From: Trichoplusia ni
Taxonomy: Eukaryota > Arthropoda > Insecta > Lepidoptera > Noctuidae
Direction of reading: 5' to 3'
Assembly (NCBI RefSeq): GCF_003590095.1
Contig: NC_039501.1
Location: 4,991,673-5,055,672 of the forward strand
Length of the DNA: 64,000 nt
The first letter of the stretch is position 1, and every line of letters begins with the position of its first letter. The position numbers were made by a program, and so were the translations under genes. Below the pieces are notes generated by a model. That model saw only the letters and a program-made list of their open reading frames with translations, had not been told where the DNA came from and did no database searches. Positions 1 to 10,480 of the stretch are shown in pieces.

Positions 1-957
1 AAAAGATGTACAAACATCCAGACATCCATACATGCAAACTTTTGCGTTTATAATGTTAATAGATTAAATTATACATTTAATTGATAAACCCTATGAATTG
101 TAATAGGGTTCCCGATCTTCAAAATCATTGGGAGACCTAAATCGCATAAATAGGTAGTTAGTGTAACTCAATTTTGTAGAGTGACTATTCAATAAAAGCT
201 AGAGTTAGTTAGGTAAGTTAATTATTGAGTGACTAAACCTTTAGACAAGGAACATTTGAGATGTTTTCTATTGTTGTATTGTAAATATTTTGAGTAAAAA
301 TTGTTTTGATGTAATTTTATCTGTTTTAATAATGTAATGTTTAAAAAAATAGAGTTTATTTATTTTTTTCGTATCGTTGATGTAAAACTGTTGAAAAAAA
401 TCTTTTTTATTTCATTTTTAAGGAACTGACGGAACGGCACTTGACAAATTTTATTTTCATTTCGATAGACATTACAAAGTCTACTTTTATTTAAGTACCT
501 AATTCAATTAAAATATCTTAAAATAACCTTTTCATTATACACTAAAAAACAAAAAACAACCTCACATAGGCTCAGGCAAAGTACGGAAAAATCTAGACTA
601 TTCTGGTCTGCCTTTCAAAGAAATCTTAATTGCGATATTCAGCTACAGAATCAAGGCTTGACTGTACTAATGATGCTGACTGTACATGACTGAGTCGAGT
701 GTACTTATAAGTCATACAAGTCTCATACAAAAATGGTTGGAAATGTTTGGGATAGTAGTGACCTTTGAAACCTTTTGATAGTAGCTGTTTTGTTAACTTT
801 TATCAACAAATGATCAAGTCGTAATGATTTTACGTTTAAATTAACTGTTTTCTTGGACTTGGTGACAGGGTTGGGACCTAGGGTAAGTGGCTATACCTTT
901 GTTTTACAGTTTTTACATGTACCGAGTGTTGCTTGCAGTTTCCCCTGGATAGTATGT
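1..957. other. No feature recognised
   Basis: AT-rich, no open frame above background and no repeat I recognise. The same holds for 1205-1787 (apart from an 8-bp palindrome around 1620) and 2213-2820. Confidence 0.5.
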
Positions 958-1075
958 AAGTAAGTAAATCTTTATTGCATACCATAATGTTACATAGGTG
1001 GTAAATTATAACTAGGTTCACAGCTCATTATGAACCCTGTCGGGCACAGCAAAAGTAGGAGAGAGGAGGATAATG
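958..1075 (-). mobile_element. LINE 3' end, minus strand (family J)
   Basis: Begins with a gtaa-type tandem (taagtaagtaaatctttatt), the reversed AATAAA plus tail, and continues gaaccctgtcgggcacagca. A second copy at 45191-45285 shares atctttat and gaacgccgtcgggtacagca. Confidence 0.4.
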
Positions 1076-1185
1076 CTATTTATTACGTAAATTTATGACA
1101 TAATATGTATGTATTATGATATATTTTAATGTTGTGAATTGCGTATTTGTATATAATTTCCTTTAATTAATGTTTATATTAGTTT

Positions 1186-1204
1186 TATGATGATGATGAT
1201 GATG
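1186..1204. repeat. GAT microsatellite
   Basis: Six tandem atg/gat units. Could be the tail of a lost LINE or SINE insertion; no such body is recognisable beside it. Confidence 0.6.
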
Positions 1205-1787
1205 TCAGTTTCAGCTGCAAAATCTTAACAAAAAAGTTGCCTGTGTTTTCAAGTCGTCTAACACTTTAGCTACTCCTATAAAAAAACCTTGAAATCGCTC
1301 AAGCACTTTTATTAAAAATAAGGAAAAATTATACACACATATAAATACAATCACATAGTTTGTCATTCAAATTATTGTGGCTTTTTTTATTGAAATATCA
1401 GTGGTAATCATCTGTGTATCTGTGTATCTACCCAAAACTTCACTCTTGGGTATAGGTAAAAAATTACCGTCTAAACATCTGAATCCCACACAATCACTCA
1501 CACTTAGTTCCACAATAAACCTTTTAATGACTTAAAACCTTCGTAAATAATGCGCTGAAAACTGTCCTTAAAAATGGGCCTCACCATAAAACCCATGAAT
1601 AAAGTCACCTGGCACTAAATTATAGTGCCATTTGTCACTAAATTGCCTCGACATGCTACCAAAAGTGTAATATGTGACCTCACACCATGAAATTCAGGAA
1701 TCTTTGTTTTATGGCCACCCTTTTTATAGGTACCGTTTGTCGTTGGTCTCTGCTCGCCTTTTGCAACGTAATTCGACCTCCAATTAG

Positions 1788-2212
1788 TGATGTGAAGTCC
1801 GTTTATCGATATTTCGATAAATTGTTAGTAAAATATATTTTAGATAAATAAAAATAACATTTTTAGTAATTTAAGGGACACATTTATTATCCTACACTTT
1901 AATCTTATTTAGGTTTTCTTACTGCTTAGCATAGGTCTTCCCTAGTAAAAGCCAAAAGGAAACACGTATTAGATATATAATTTCTTCAATTTTAATAAAC
2001 CTGAAATTTTGTAGATCAGATTTACCGAAAACCCCAATAACTTTCAATCGACAAAAACTCGAAAACCAAGAACTTCTGACATTCGAATAAAATATTATAA
2101 AAGTACCGAATTCATATTTCATTCGAACCCATAATTTCCGAACTCGAACATCCGACATCGAAAACAAATGTCGAAACTTCTTAAAAGTATCGATAGTTGG
2201 TACAACACTATT
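1788..2212. mobile_element. Possible decayed DNA-transposon derivative
   Basis: Starts agtgatgtgaagtccgttta then tcgatatttcgataa, and ends atcgatagttggtacaacac t, giving imperfect inverted ends AGTG(A/T)TGT with inner ATCGATA motifs. The 58138-58200 region begins with a similar agtgatgtccag and tcgatattt. No transposase remains; the 82-codon frame inside is not convincing. Confidence 0.25.
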
Positions 2213-2997
2213 TGAAGTTTACGCAAGGGTGTCTTCTATAGACGTACATTTACATATAAATTTAGGACAGTACTGCGAATGACGTAACATTATAGTGTGG
2301 GAGTTCGCGTTGTCGAGAAATGTGTAGTCTTTGCCTGACTTTTGAAGTTTAAAAAAAGTTTTCTGTTTTGTTGTGTTGGTCAAAGATCTGGTGATTCTGG
2401 TGCATGGTCTGATCTGGTAATCGGATTTTGTTTTTCGAAGGAGTAACTATGTACGAGTATATTTATCAATTGTTTGTGAATAGAAAAATTTAAAAGATGC
2501 GTAGAGAAACAACTACTTTAGTTTTACAAGAAGTTTGTTGCAGATATTAAAATTTATTGTTTTAACAAAACAGTGGTTCTTGATATGATATGTGGATAAA
2601 ATTCCGTTTAAGATAGTTTCGGATATTTGTGTGATAATTTGTTGTTTTTTATTAAACAGTTTCTCAAAAAATGTTTTTTACTTTTTTGCAGGTACAAACT
2701 ACAAATACTTAATATACACGGCAGAAAAAAATAAGTGGCAAGTATTTTTAACATTATTTTTAAGAAAAACTTCTAAACCATAACAGAACATGTTCGGTTT
2801 TGTTTGATCAATCGATATTTTGACAGTTTTATTTATTTAATAGTTTATGTACATACAAAAAAGTAAATACACAACATCTCAAAATATCATATACAAGAGT
2901 ACTGCTTATTTTTTAAGAAATCTTTACCAGTAGACCCGCATTAGCAAAAGTAGTCTTAATCTTCATTAACTGCAGGTAGGTACTAAATTCAAAGATA

Positions 2998-4886
2998 TCA
3001 AAATATGAAAGCTTCCATATTGTTTCTGCCTGGGTTATATTTTATTATAAAGTTGTATTGTGATAGGTAATGAGTCATGTCTCCCAGTTCATCATCTGGT
3101 CTATTCTTTATGTTCAGATTTTCTAGGGGCTTGTGGTCTGTATAAATTGTGAATGAGTTTCCTATTAGCCAGTGTTGCCAAAATTTCAAACTTTCTTTTA
3201 TGGCTAAGCATTCTAGAAATATGGCTTTCTTCTTCTTTTGAGATGCATTTAATTTCTTTGAGAAGTATGCCACTGGTTTGATTTCTCCATTTTTCTGTGT
3301 TTGTTTTAATATTGCACCAATTCCTTTTATACTTGCATCGGTGTAAATAAAAGTGGGGGCCTCTCTGTCAAAAATTGCCAAGATTGGTTCCGAACATAAA
3401 TATTTTTTTATTGTTTGGAAAGCATTTTCACAATCAGTCGACCACTCATATGTTATGTTTTTTCTTAGTAAATTGTGTATTGGATCAAGCGTTATTGCTG
3501 CATTAGGAATATATTTATTATAAAAATTTACTTTACCTAGAAATTGTCGTATTTGTTTTTTGTTTTGTGGTGCTGCAAATTCTGCTATTGATTTAAGGTT
3601 ATCTTTCAGAGGTGTGATTGTATTACCTTTTACTATATGTCCCAAGAATCTTACTGACTGTGCTGCAAATTTACATTTTGTTAATTTCAGGCGGAATCCT
3701 TCTTCAGCAATCGCCTCCAGCAGTTTTGATAAATGTTCAATATGTTCATCAAAAGTTTTCGAGAATACCATTATATCATCGATATAGTTCATTACAAAAT
3801 TTGAAAGGTTATGTTTTCTGATTATATTTGTCAAAATTCTTTGGAAAATTGCTGGAGATGTTTTTAGTCCAAAAGGAAGGCAAGTCCACTGGTAATGACC
3901 TTCCTGAGTAACAAAACCTGTCTTCTCTCGGTCGCTGATTTTCATTGGTATAGACCAAAATGCAGAATTAATATCGAGGGTAGTAAAATACTTACAGTTA
4001 ATCGTTTTTACCATCAGATCATCTATTAAAGGAAATGGCTGTGGTTGTGGTACAACAATTTTATTGAGTTCTCTGAAGTCGATGCATAATCTTGACTTTT
4101 TTCCTTCATCCCGTTTGTATGCCAATGTCACCGGTGCTGCGAATGGGCTATAAGACTCTTCAATCAATTCATTCTTTAGCAATTTGCCAATTTGTTTCTC
4201 AATTTCCTCTTTATCATCCAGTGAGCATCTGTATGGTCTTTTTGAGCAATATTGCTCCACTTGTAGATCTATGAATGCTTCATAATTTTTCACTTTGCCT
4301 ACATCATACTTATCTTTTGCAAATATCTGTTTATAACTGTCTAATAATGCACAAATTTTTCTCCTCTGGTCATCTTCCAAGTAGGCAATGTCTATATCAA
4401 ACTGATTCACATCTATGCCCTCATTAAAATTTATTTCATAATTCAATCTTTCTGCTTCTAACTCTCTGGTAACATCTTCATAGATCTTATGTTTTCTTTC
4501 TTCAATGGGGCTCATATATTTATTTACACTTGGGTTGGCATTTTTTTGAAGTTGGATGTTTAAGTTCCCATCATGGGTCAACCCAAACCTCTTTATTGTA
4601 TCCAGTCCCAGAAGCAACTCATGAGTAAAACTTTTATCATTGCAAATAAATGCATTTATTTCCTTTTCAATATTTAGTATTTTCCCATTTAATTTGATTA
4701 ATCCTGTTGTTTTTCCCCCACCACCAATTGTATTGAATTTATTTTCAAAGTAATTCATCTTTGAATTTTTTACCTTTATTAATTTGGAATTTATTAAAGT
4801 TATATTTGAGCCGGGGTCATAAATACCAGTGCATTTTAAGGTGTCATTCAGTATAACCTCAACTTCTATTAGTGGGGGAATATTTA
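2998..4886 (-). pseudogene. pol: Pol (protease-RT-RNase H), 3'-truncated, no integrase
   Basis: The -1 frame is open from the frameshift site, giving 43 codons before the first ATG at 4758 and 586 after it. The protease has catalytic Asp in a D-P-G-S motif (normally D-T/S-G) upstream of that ATG, and the second conserved motif LLGLD at residues 49-53 (numbering from the ATG). Reverse transcriptase has catalytic Asp262 (TLDINSAF), LPFG at 294-297 and the YIDD box at 325-328, followed by FLGHI. RNase H has Asp474 (YTDAS), Glu516 (FLECLA) and Asp541 (TDHKPL). The frame ends '...NPGRNNMEAFIF', just where the family normally has an A-D-x-L-S-R motif holding the fourth catalytic Asp. That residue and the entire integrase are lost. 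The RT and RNase H cores look intact, so the break is a clean truncation and not general decay. Confidence 0.9.
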
Positions 4887-6008
4887 GTTTTTTGTATCCT
4901 GAAATTGATCAATCTCAAGCATCAAATTTTTACAGTGTTTTACACTGTCATTACTGTTCTTGTCTTCTTTGAACCAGCACAGATCTTCAGAGTGAAATCT
5001 ATTTTTCTTTCCCATCTTGTTACAAATTTGACATGGTGTTTTTCTTTTAAATTCTAGTTCTGGTTTAGTTGAACTTTTTCTTTCAGTAAAAGTTTTTTGA
5101 AAATTTTTATTTTGATTTTCATGCATACGTAGGACATTAAACAGAAGAGTAGGGTTCATCATCTCTTGTCTATCTAGTTTGCTTCTAATATAAGCTGGCA
5201 ATCCTGCGACAATTAAGTCGGTGAGAGTTCTGTTATCAATCTCACTGTTATACTCTAAAAGCAATCTCTGTTTTTTCAATGCATATTCCAGTAAAGAGCC
5301 AGTAAAATATTTGAAAGTCAATGCATAGATAACAGAGGACCAACTTTTATCAGCAAATGTATCTAGAAAACTTATTTGCCATATTTCCCACTGAGAGTTC
5401 AAACTATGCTTAATTAACATTGACTCATACCAGTCACTTTCCGAGTCGTTCAAAAACAATCTCAAAGCACTAATTTTTTCTGTATCAGCAGTTAAATCGA
5501 ATCTTGTACATTCACCTTCAAAACTTTGCAACCATTGTTTAGCATTAGTGAACTTATTATCAAACTTTTTCAAAACAAACTTATCAGTTAATTTGCTTAT
5601 ATTGTTATGTTTTTCTTTATTAATAGTGGGTTTTTCGCTTTTTTCACTTAGTTTCTCTAATATTTCTAACAATTTTTCATCCATAGTAGGTTGACTTGTG
5701 ACTTTAGTTGTTTCTTGTAATAAATAATCATTGAACATAATATTTCCAGTACCATCTTTGTAGAGGGCTAAAATATCACTTGGAAGATTTATCCACACCC
5801 TTCTATTATTACCTCTTCTCTGAAGTGTTTTTCTTATTTTCATAAATTCTGGCAACTTTGTCAGTTGAAGGTGGTGTTTTGCTGCTTGGAAACATGGCGG
5901 TATGAGATATGTAATTTCATCTTCGGTTGTTATGGATTTTATGATTATAATATTGTTCTTCGGATCTTCATCCGCTGCCAACTCAACCTCAAATTGCAAT
6001 CTCGACAT
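4884..6008 (-). CDS. gag: Gag polyprotein of the retrotransposon
   Basis: This 374-residue frame is the structural protein that packages element RNA into particles in the cytoplasm. Near the C-terminus (residues about 326-344) is one zinc knuckle of form C-x2-C-x9-H-x4-C (CQIC...H...C), a spaced variant of the retroviral CCHC nucleocapsid motif. The middle part (about residues 140-300) is helical and rich in Trp, Leu and charged residues, with a 'KKFDNKFTNAKQWLQSFE' stretch like the capsid-like domain of Ty3/gypsy Gags. The start ATG at 6008 is the first in frame after a short leader. The frame ends in TAA directly after a slippery heptamer, so most ribosomes would stop here and a minority would continue into pol. 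No internal stop is seen. The Gag call rests on position, the zinc knuckle and the capsid-like region; the N-terminal 100 residues match nothing I recognise. Confidence 0.85.
   Translation of the reverse strand: MSRLQFEVELAADEDPKNNIIIIKSITTEDEITYLIPPCFQAAKHHLQLTKLPEFMKIRKTLQRRGNNRRVWINLPSDILALYKDGTGNIMFNDYLLQETTKVTSQPTMDEKLLEILEKLSEKSEKPTINKEKHNNISKLTDKFVLKKFDNKFTNAKQWLQSFEGECTRFDLTADTEKISALRLFLNDSESDWYESMLIKHSLNSQWEIWQISFLDTFADKSWSSVIYALTFKYFTGSLLEYALKKQRLLLEYNSEIDNRTLTDLIVAGLPAYIRSKLDRQEMMNPTLLFNVLRMHENQNKNFQKTFTERKSSTKPELEFKRKTPCQICNKMGKKNRFHSEDLCWFKEDKNSNDSVKHCKNLMLEIDQFQDTKN
4887..4893 (-). promoter_or_regulatory. -1 ribosomal frameshift site A AAA AAC
   Basis: On the minus strand the last gag codons read ACA AAA AAC TAA. 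The heptamer A-AAA-AAC is the canonical X-XXY-YYZ slippery sequence in the correct register, immediately before the gag stop at 4886-4884. A -1 slip makes the next codon CTA and enters the frame that leads through DPGS protease into RT. I did not fold the downstream RNA, so a stimulatory structure is untested. Confidence 0.85.
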
Positions 6009-6092
6009 GATCTACTATTATCCAATCAACTCTGACAATTGTCGATTTTTAATATGTTGGATGATACGGGAAAAAAACACAGTTTGATTTAT

Positions 6093-6165
6093 CTAAAAAC
6101 AGAAATGTTTAATGTTAGTTTCGCACAAATATTACAAAAAAATTGAAAACGTACAATATACTTAC
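6093..6165 (-). other. Possible 73-nt intron in the retroelement leader
   Basis: Upstream of gag on the minus strand is a donor-like AG|GTAAGTATATT beginning at 6165 and an acceptor-like TTTCTGTTTTTAG| ending at 6093. The 13-mer TTTCTGTTTTTAG lies both immediately before the donor (6178-6166) and at the acceptor (6105-6093), so the segment is bounded by direct repeats. It could be a small intron, or simply a local duplication that happens to look like one. Confidence 0.3.
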
Positions 6166-6227
6166 CTAAAAACAGAAAAATCGACAATTAAAGGTTTTCA
6201 ATCCCAGTATATTAGTAGATCACTTCT

Positions 6228-6290
6228 ATTATCTATTCTATTCTATTCTTCTATTATCTATTATCTTTATTATCTACTATTAATATAATC
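6228..6290. repeat. Low-complexity TCTAT/ATTATCT tract
   Basis: Irregular tandem of ctattatctattctattcta type units directly upstream of the retroelement leader. Confidence 0.7.
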
Positions 6291-6607
6291 TTATTAATTA
6301 TGTAATTATAATTTTAAAGAGCAGACTAAAAATCCTCTGACTTATGTGACGCACGCAACCAAAGAGAATGTAGTTCACGTACGCAATGTCATAGTTTCAG
6401 GCGACGTACACATGAGTAATAAACTTAACACTAGGCTATGTACACAACATATAGTAAACAAAGCTTACATGTATAATATATGTGTAAAATTAACTAAATT
6501 GCGACTCGTCCACAGGCAAACCGATAAACCGGTTTTGTGGAGCACTACATATTGTAATTGTATATTTAACGAATAAAAATAAATAAATAAATAAAAATAA
6601 TAAAAAT

Positions 6608-6727
6608 AGATGTTGTTCTATTCTCAGACCTACCCAATATGTAAACAAAATTTCATAAGAATCGGTCGAACCGTTTCGGAGGAGTACGGTAACTAACATC
6701 GTGACACGGGAATTTTATATATTAGAT
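6608..6727 (+). repeat. Interspersed repeat (cagacctacccaatatg)
   Basis: Second copy of the repeat at 7641, ending tttatatattagat. It is preceded by an (aaat)n tract at about 6570-6607. Confidence 0.4.
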
Positions 6728-7081
6728 ATGAAAATCTAAAGAGTTTGTTGGTTTAAAGAAGTTAATCTCAGGAACTACGGTGTCTGATTTGAAAATTTCT
6801 CTCAGTTTTAGATAGTCCATTTTTTGAGGCATACGCATGAGGCACTTTAATTATAGGCATTTGCTTGTCCTAAGTCTGAGAGTCTTTGTGTATGTGACTT
6901 GAATTTTTGCGAAAGCCCCGCGACACAAGAATTACAATACATAATGCGGTTGACGTACAAAAAAAAACTTTACAAAAACACGTTATGTGGAAGCGTGTAA
7001 TCTAAAGCTATTAATTCGATTAAAAGCATCCTAGTTATATCTTCATAAAAACGCGGACAAAGTCGCGTGCAACAGCTAGTA
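6728..7081 (-). repeat. End-conserved repeat interrupted by a SINE fragment
   Basis: Begins with gagtttgttggtttaaag and gttaatctcaggaactacgg, and ends acaaagtcgcgtgcaacagc. Both ends belong to the superfamily seen at 38051. A tRNA-SINE 3' fragment (about 6858-6935; gagtctttgtgtatgtgact) sits inside. Confidence 0.45.
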
Positions 7082-7590
7082 TTCTATAAACCATACGGGA
7101 GGTTAAGCAAGGAAGGTCAGGTCGGAGTAAACTAAACTCAATAAATGAAACAAAAAGCACATGTAACCAGTCAACGTACTCATTGCTCCAAAACGTCTGA
7201 CCTCTTTTCGAGACAGTTACTCCACAGCCATAGCTCACCCATTTAATAGCTAGATAAGCCAATTTTATATGAAGCGTAGGTGCAACAATCTATTGTGGGC
7301 CACAATAAATTGTAACGTCTTAATAATAAAAGATATATCGGTATAAACTTGTTATTTATTGAACTAACTCAGAAACTAGTTTGATTTTTGTGTATAAGGA
7401 GTTTTGGTTGAAAGCTTTGAAAGGTGATGTTTTAAATGAGGTAATATATTTGAAAGGAATGTCGTTGTCATAAATAGTGAGTTTTTAGGTCTCTGTATCT
7501 CAAGGGTAAATATTATATAACAAGCTGACTCAGCAAACGTTGTTTTGCGATGGTGCTCAAAAAATGTCTTAGGGGAATGAAGAATAATTG

Positions 7591-7640
7591 AAATTAAATG
7601 TCTAACATTCGCGTAAACCTTAGAAACCACTATGAAAAAT
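7591..7640 (+). mobile_element. Solo tail of the hairpin retroelement (F3)
   Basis: Contains aatgtctaacattcgcgtaa then accttagaaaccactatg, i.e. only the right-end tail of F1 and F2. This looks like an extreme 5' truncation. Confidence 0.45.
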
Positions 7641-7740
7641 AGTTGTTGTCCTGTTTTCAGACCCACCCAGTATGCACACAAGATTTCATGAGAATCGGTC
7701 GAGCCGTTTCGGAAGAATTCAATTTCGTACACCGTGGTAA
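7641..7740 (+). repeat. Interspersed repeat (cagacccacccagtatg)
   Basis: Shares the cagac(c/t)(c/t)acccaatatg and agaatcggtcgagccgtttc modules with 6608-6727. The interior resembles the variable part of the end-conserved superfamily. Class not known. Confidence 0.4.
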
Positions 7741-8235
7741 TAGGCGATTATCACCTGCTGAAACCACGTCATAGATTTACGGGTGGTTTAAAAACTGACG
7801 CCAAATCTTCATGTATCGAAGACTTCTTCCACAAATGCCATTTAGAATCGGGCTTCGATTTTACTTAATCTCTACTATTAAGTCTTATATATACTTATTG
7901 TCTTACATCTAAAATTTATATCTCTATTTTCTAGTAAAGTTTGGCTAAAGCACTATCTATAAAACAAGAAGTCCATCAAACTTCAAAGTGCTTGCTAAAA
8001 GACAATAGATTTACAAGTCTATTCATGCTATGAAAACTGAAGTACTGTCCATTAAAACTTTGTCAGACAAATAATACAATGGCTTAAGATCTAAGTCCTG
8101 CCGTTTATGAGGCTGTAAGTGATGCATGGTATGAATTATATAATGGGAAACTAGAAACATAAAGTATACATGCATTATTTTTCTTATCCAAAGTAAAGGA
8201 ACACTTACCGCGCAGGCTGGTTCCAAACGGCCCAG

Positions 8236-8290
8236 AATAGAGAGTTGTGGAAGGATTTGCCCAGCAGTGGGACACAGTAGGCTAGAGAAA
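8236..8290 (+). mobile_element. LINE or SINE 3' tail
   Basis: ggatttgcccagcagtggga followed by cacagtaggct and an A-rich tract. The same tail module as at 17480 and 61085 (reversed). Confidence 0.45.
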
Positions 8291-8346
8291 AAAGAAATAA
8301 AGAAATGTGTGAAGAAAAGTCTTACAACTTCCTAAAGTTATTTTTC

Positions 8347-8480
8347 AAACGACTCCCGCGCTTAGGATTTTATGTCACGGGTGGTGTTGCAATCTTTCAA
8401 GTCACATGTACAAAGACACCCAGACTCAGGACAAGCATTCGTGGATCGCACAAAGGCTTGCCCTAGGCGGGGATCGAATT
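8347..8480 (-). mobile_element. tRNA-derived SINE, 3' two-thirds
   Basis: Minus copy with cgactcccgcgcttagga, acaaagacacccagactca and gcggggatcgaatt. It is cut off before the A box. Confidence 0.6.
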
Positions 8481-8890
8481 AAGCACCTCTAGTAATTAAT
8501 AAATATTGCGTCTAGTAATTATGCCTATGTATGAATTTAAAATATTTTTATTAAATTATCGGGGTGACATATTCTTTACAGTAAAAAACTCCGCAAGTAA
8601 ATGAGATTTAAAAATAAATGAATAAAAGACGAGAGTTTCTGTTTAAAGCACAATAATTTCCATTTTCCGAGTAAATATTGTTATGTGTGCATTCAGACAC
8701 TTTATTTTGTGCTCCCAATATTAATTCAGTTCGAAATATCTGACGTATATTCGTCCAGTGGTGCTTCACTTGAAATGTACGATTTAATTGCAAATGTTCT
8801 GAGCCTACGGAATAGGCATAATTTCATATTCGTGTTTCTACTTCAACACTAGCCGAAAATTTTGCTATTATTAAAATAGCTAATGTTCGA

Positions 8891-9112
8891 CTATTGTCTA
8901 CTAAAATTATAAGAGCGAAAGTTTGTATGTATGTATCTTTTCTCTTCTTTCACTCTAAAACCACTGAACGGATTTAGACGAAACGTTGTACACAGATAGT
9001 TTAAAACCAGGTTTAACACATAGGTTAGTTATATCCCGACCTTATGTTCTGGAGATATGTGTAGGATCATTTTCAATTTGAAGCGGGTGGGCCTGCGGGC
9101 AGCTGCTAGATT
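8891..9112 (-). repeat. End-conserved repeat, third interior type
   Basis: Reversed ends (ctactaaaattataagagcg; tgcgggcagctgctag) flank an interior with aaaccactgaacggatttag and a tgta microsatellite. A related decayed copy is at 22355-22565 (cgcctgatcgaatttcgatg, cagccgcgagcgagagct). Confidence 0.45.
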
Positions 9113-9344
9113 TAAGTTCTTTTAGAAAATAATTTTGAATTATTTTCTTCGTTGAAGTTGGCAAAACGAGACGGCGCATTACGGATGCTAAATGCATAAA
9201 CTTTTTTTTTGATCATTACTTACGTCTATACACCCAACTTCACATAAAACTGCCACATACCACCACATAACAACTACAAAAAATGAAAACAAAATCGCTC
9301 AAACACCCTCCTTTCTGAAGTCGTTCAAAAATCTTTTTTTTCTT

Positions 9345-9440
9345 AAACTACGACCTCCGCACTAAGGAATTTAATCCTTGTGTCGCGGGGTGTTTCACAA
9401 ACATATGTAGGTACAATTCACATGACTAAGAACAAGCTTC
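9345..9440 (-). mobile_element. tRNA-derived SINE, 3' fragment
   Basis: Only the 3' end remains (actaaggaatttaatccttg, gtcgcggggtgtttcacaaa), followed by a decayed body. Confidence 0.5.
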
Positions 9441-9964
9441 ACCAAAACTTCACAAAACGCAGTTCTGAATTCCTCAAAATCTTTCCACTAATAAAGATAT
9501 AAAAAAAAACAACTTTATTTAATAGCACAACACACTTCAAAATTGATTTATCATTACATTTGTGACGTTTACTATGATACTAATAAATAATGGTTTTAAT
9601 ACCTCTTTGTATGGGAGGTTTTTACGATTCGTTTTCTATAGAGCGTCGTCAATAGCACCGTGGAGTAAACTATTAGTATTTATGATGACTTAATTTTTAT
9701 TAGAAGTTATTCTAGTCGTATGTTTTAATGTTTTTTGGGGTAGATATTAAATAGGAAGTAGTGTGATACCAATCGTTAAGCGGTTTAGTGCAAGGCTGAT
9801 AAGGTATGCTAAGAGTTCTGTATGGATGGGCTAAGGAGAATCATATTATGTTTTATGGATGGAGATCTAGTGTGTATAGGACTTTCTAGAAAACTAGTCT
9901 GCTGATACAGTGAAGATTTTCCCGTCTAACATAAAAAAGGGAATAGTGAAAGTTGCAATACCTT

Positions 9965-10105
9965 TCTTCTCTCACAGCAAAAGCACTTAGGAAGCGGTAA
10001 CGGGTGGGCAAAACTGGGCGCTGTCCAATGTAACTTGACCTTCAAAAAGTGCTACTTAGTAGCCTAATTTGAATAAATGGCTTTTGATTTGATTTTGATT
10101 TTGAG
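9965..10105 (+). mobile_element. 3' end of a non-LTR retrotransposon
   Basis: Reads ...gcctaatttgaataaatggc followed by tandem tttgat units, a typical LINE 3' terminus (AATAAA then a short simple-repeat tail). No ORF is left. Confidence 0.5.
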
Positions 10106-10302
10106 GTTGTAGAACCTTCACAGGTACCGAACATTGTTCAACATTGACTTTCATTTTTATATTTTGGTAACTTAGCATCTTCGAAATATCAACTGCCTAT
10201 CTACCACTGTCCATGAGATCAAGAAACAAACAGATGCCGAAATATCAGTAACAGGGTTCCATTCGTATCATTCTAATACGAGACCCTTAGTTACAAATAA
10301 CC

Positions 10303-10480
10303 TTTTTTTTTGGTAAGGCGGGGGAGTCTTCATGGACACCCACTCCCTCGGGGGAGGAAATGGGTAATGTCAGACTTTTACTGACTAAACCTGAACCGCC
10401 GTGCTACGTCATCCGCCTTTTTGTATCGGTGTATTGCAATGCGTTGCACTCCTTCATGCACCGGCAACAAATAACCTACC
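10303..10480 (+). repeat. Interspersed repeat family A, copy 1
   Basis: ggtaaggcgggggagtcttc, ggaggaaatgggtaatgtca, ctgaaccgccgtgctacgtc. Shared with 29174-29400. A frame of 91 codons starting here is repeat-derived. Confidence 0.55.

Larger units (their letters stand above)
2826..6190 (-). mobile_element. Truncated Ty3/gypsy-class LTR retrotransposon
   Basis: This minus-strand retroelement carries gag, then protease-RT-RNase H in the -1 frame. The boundaries are approximate: the left limit is placed at an AATAAA-type signal (TTTATT on the plus strand near 2828-2837), and the right limit upstream of the gag leader. Comparing the sequence left of pol with that right of gag, I found no long terminal repeat pair and no convincing primer-binding site. 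Integrase is absent. The reading frames are otherwise long and free of stops, which points to a fairly recent insertion followed by a 3' deletion, or to retrotransposition of an incomplete transcript. The Ty3/gypsy class follows from the RT and RNase H motifs; I cannot name the clade. Confidence 0.85.

Noticed and set aside
6150..6215. A primer-binding site (tgggattgaaaacc on the minus strand) for the retroelement
   Set aside because: Begins TGG, as such sites do, but does not match a tRNA 3' end I can recognise and no LTR end precedes it.
6346..6576. 76-codon plus frame just upstream of the retroelement
   Set aside because: No domain, ends in an A-rich simple repeat; could be repeat-derived, but nothing supports coding.
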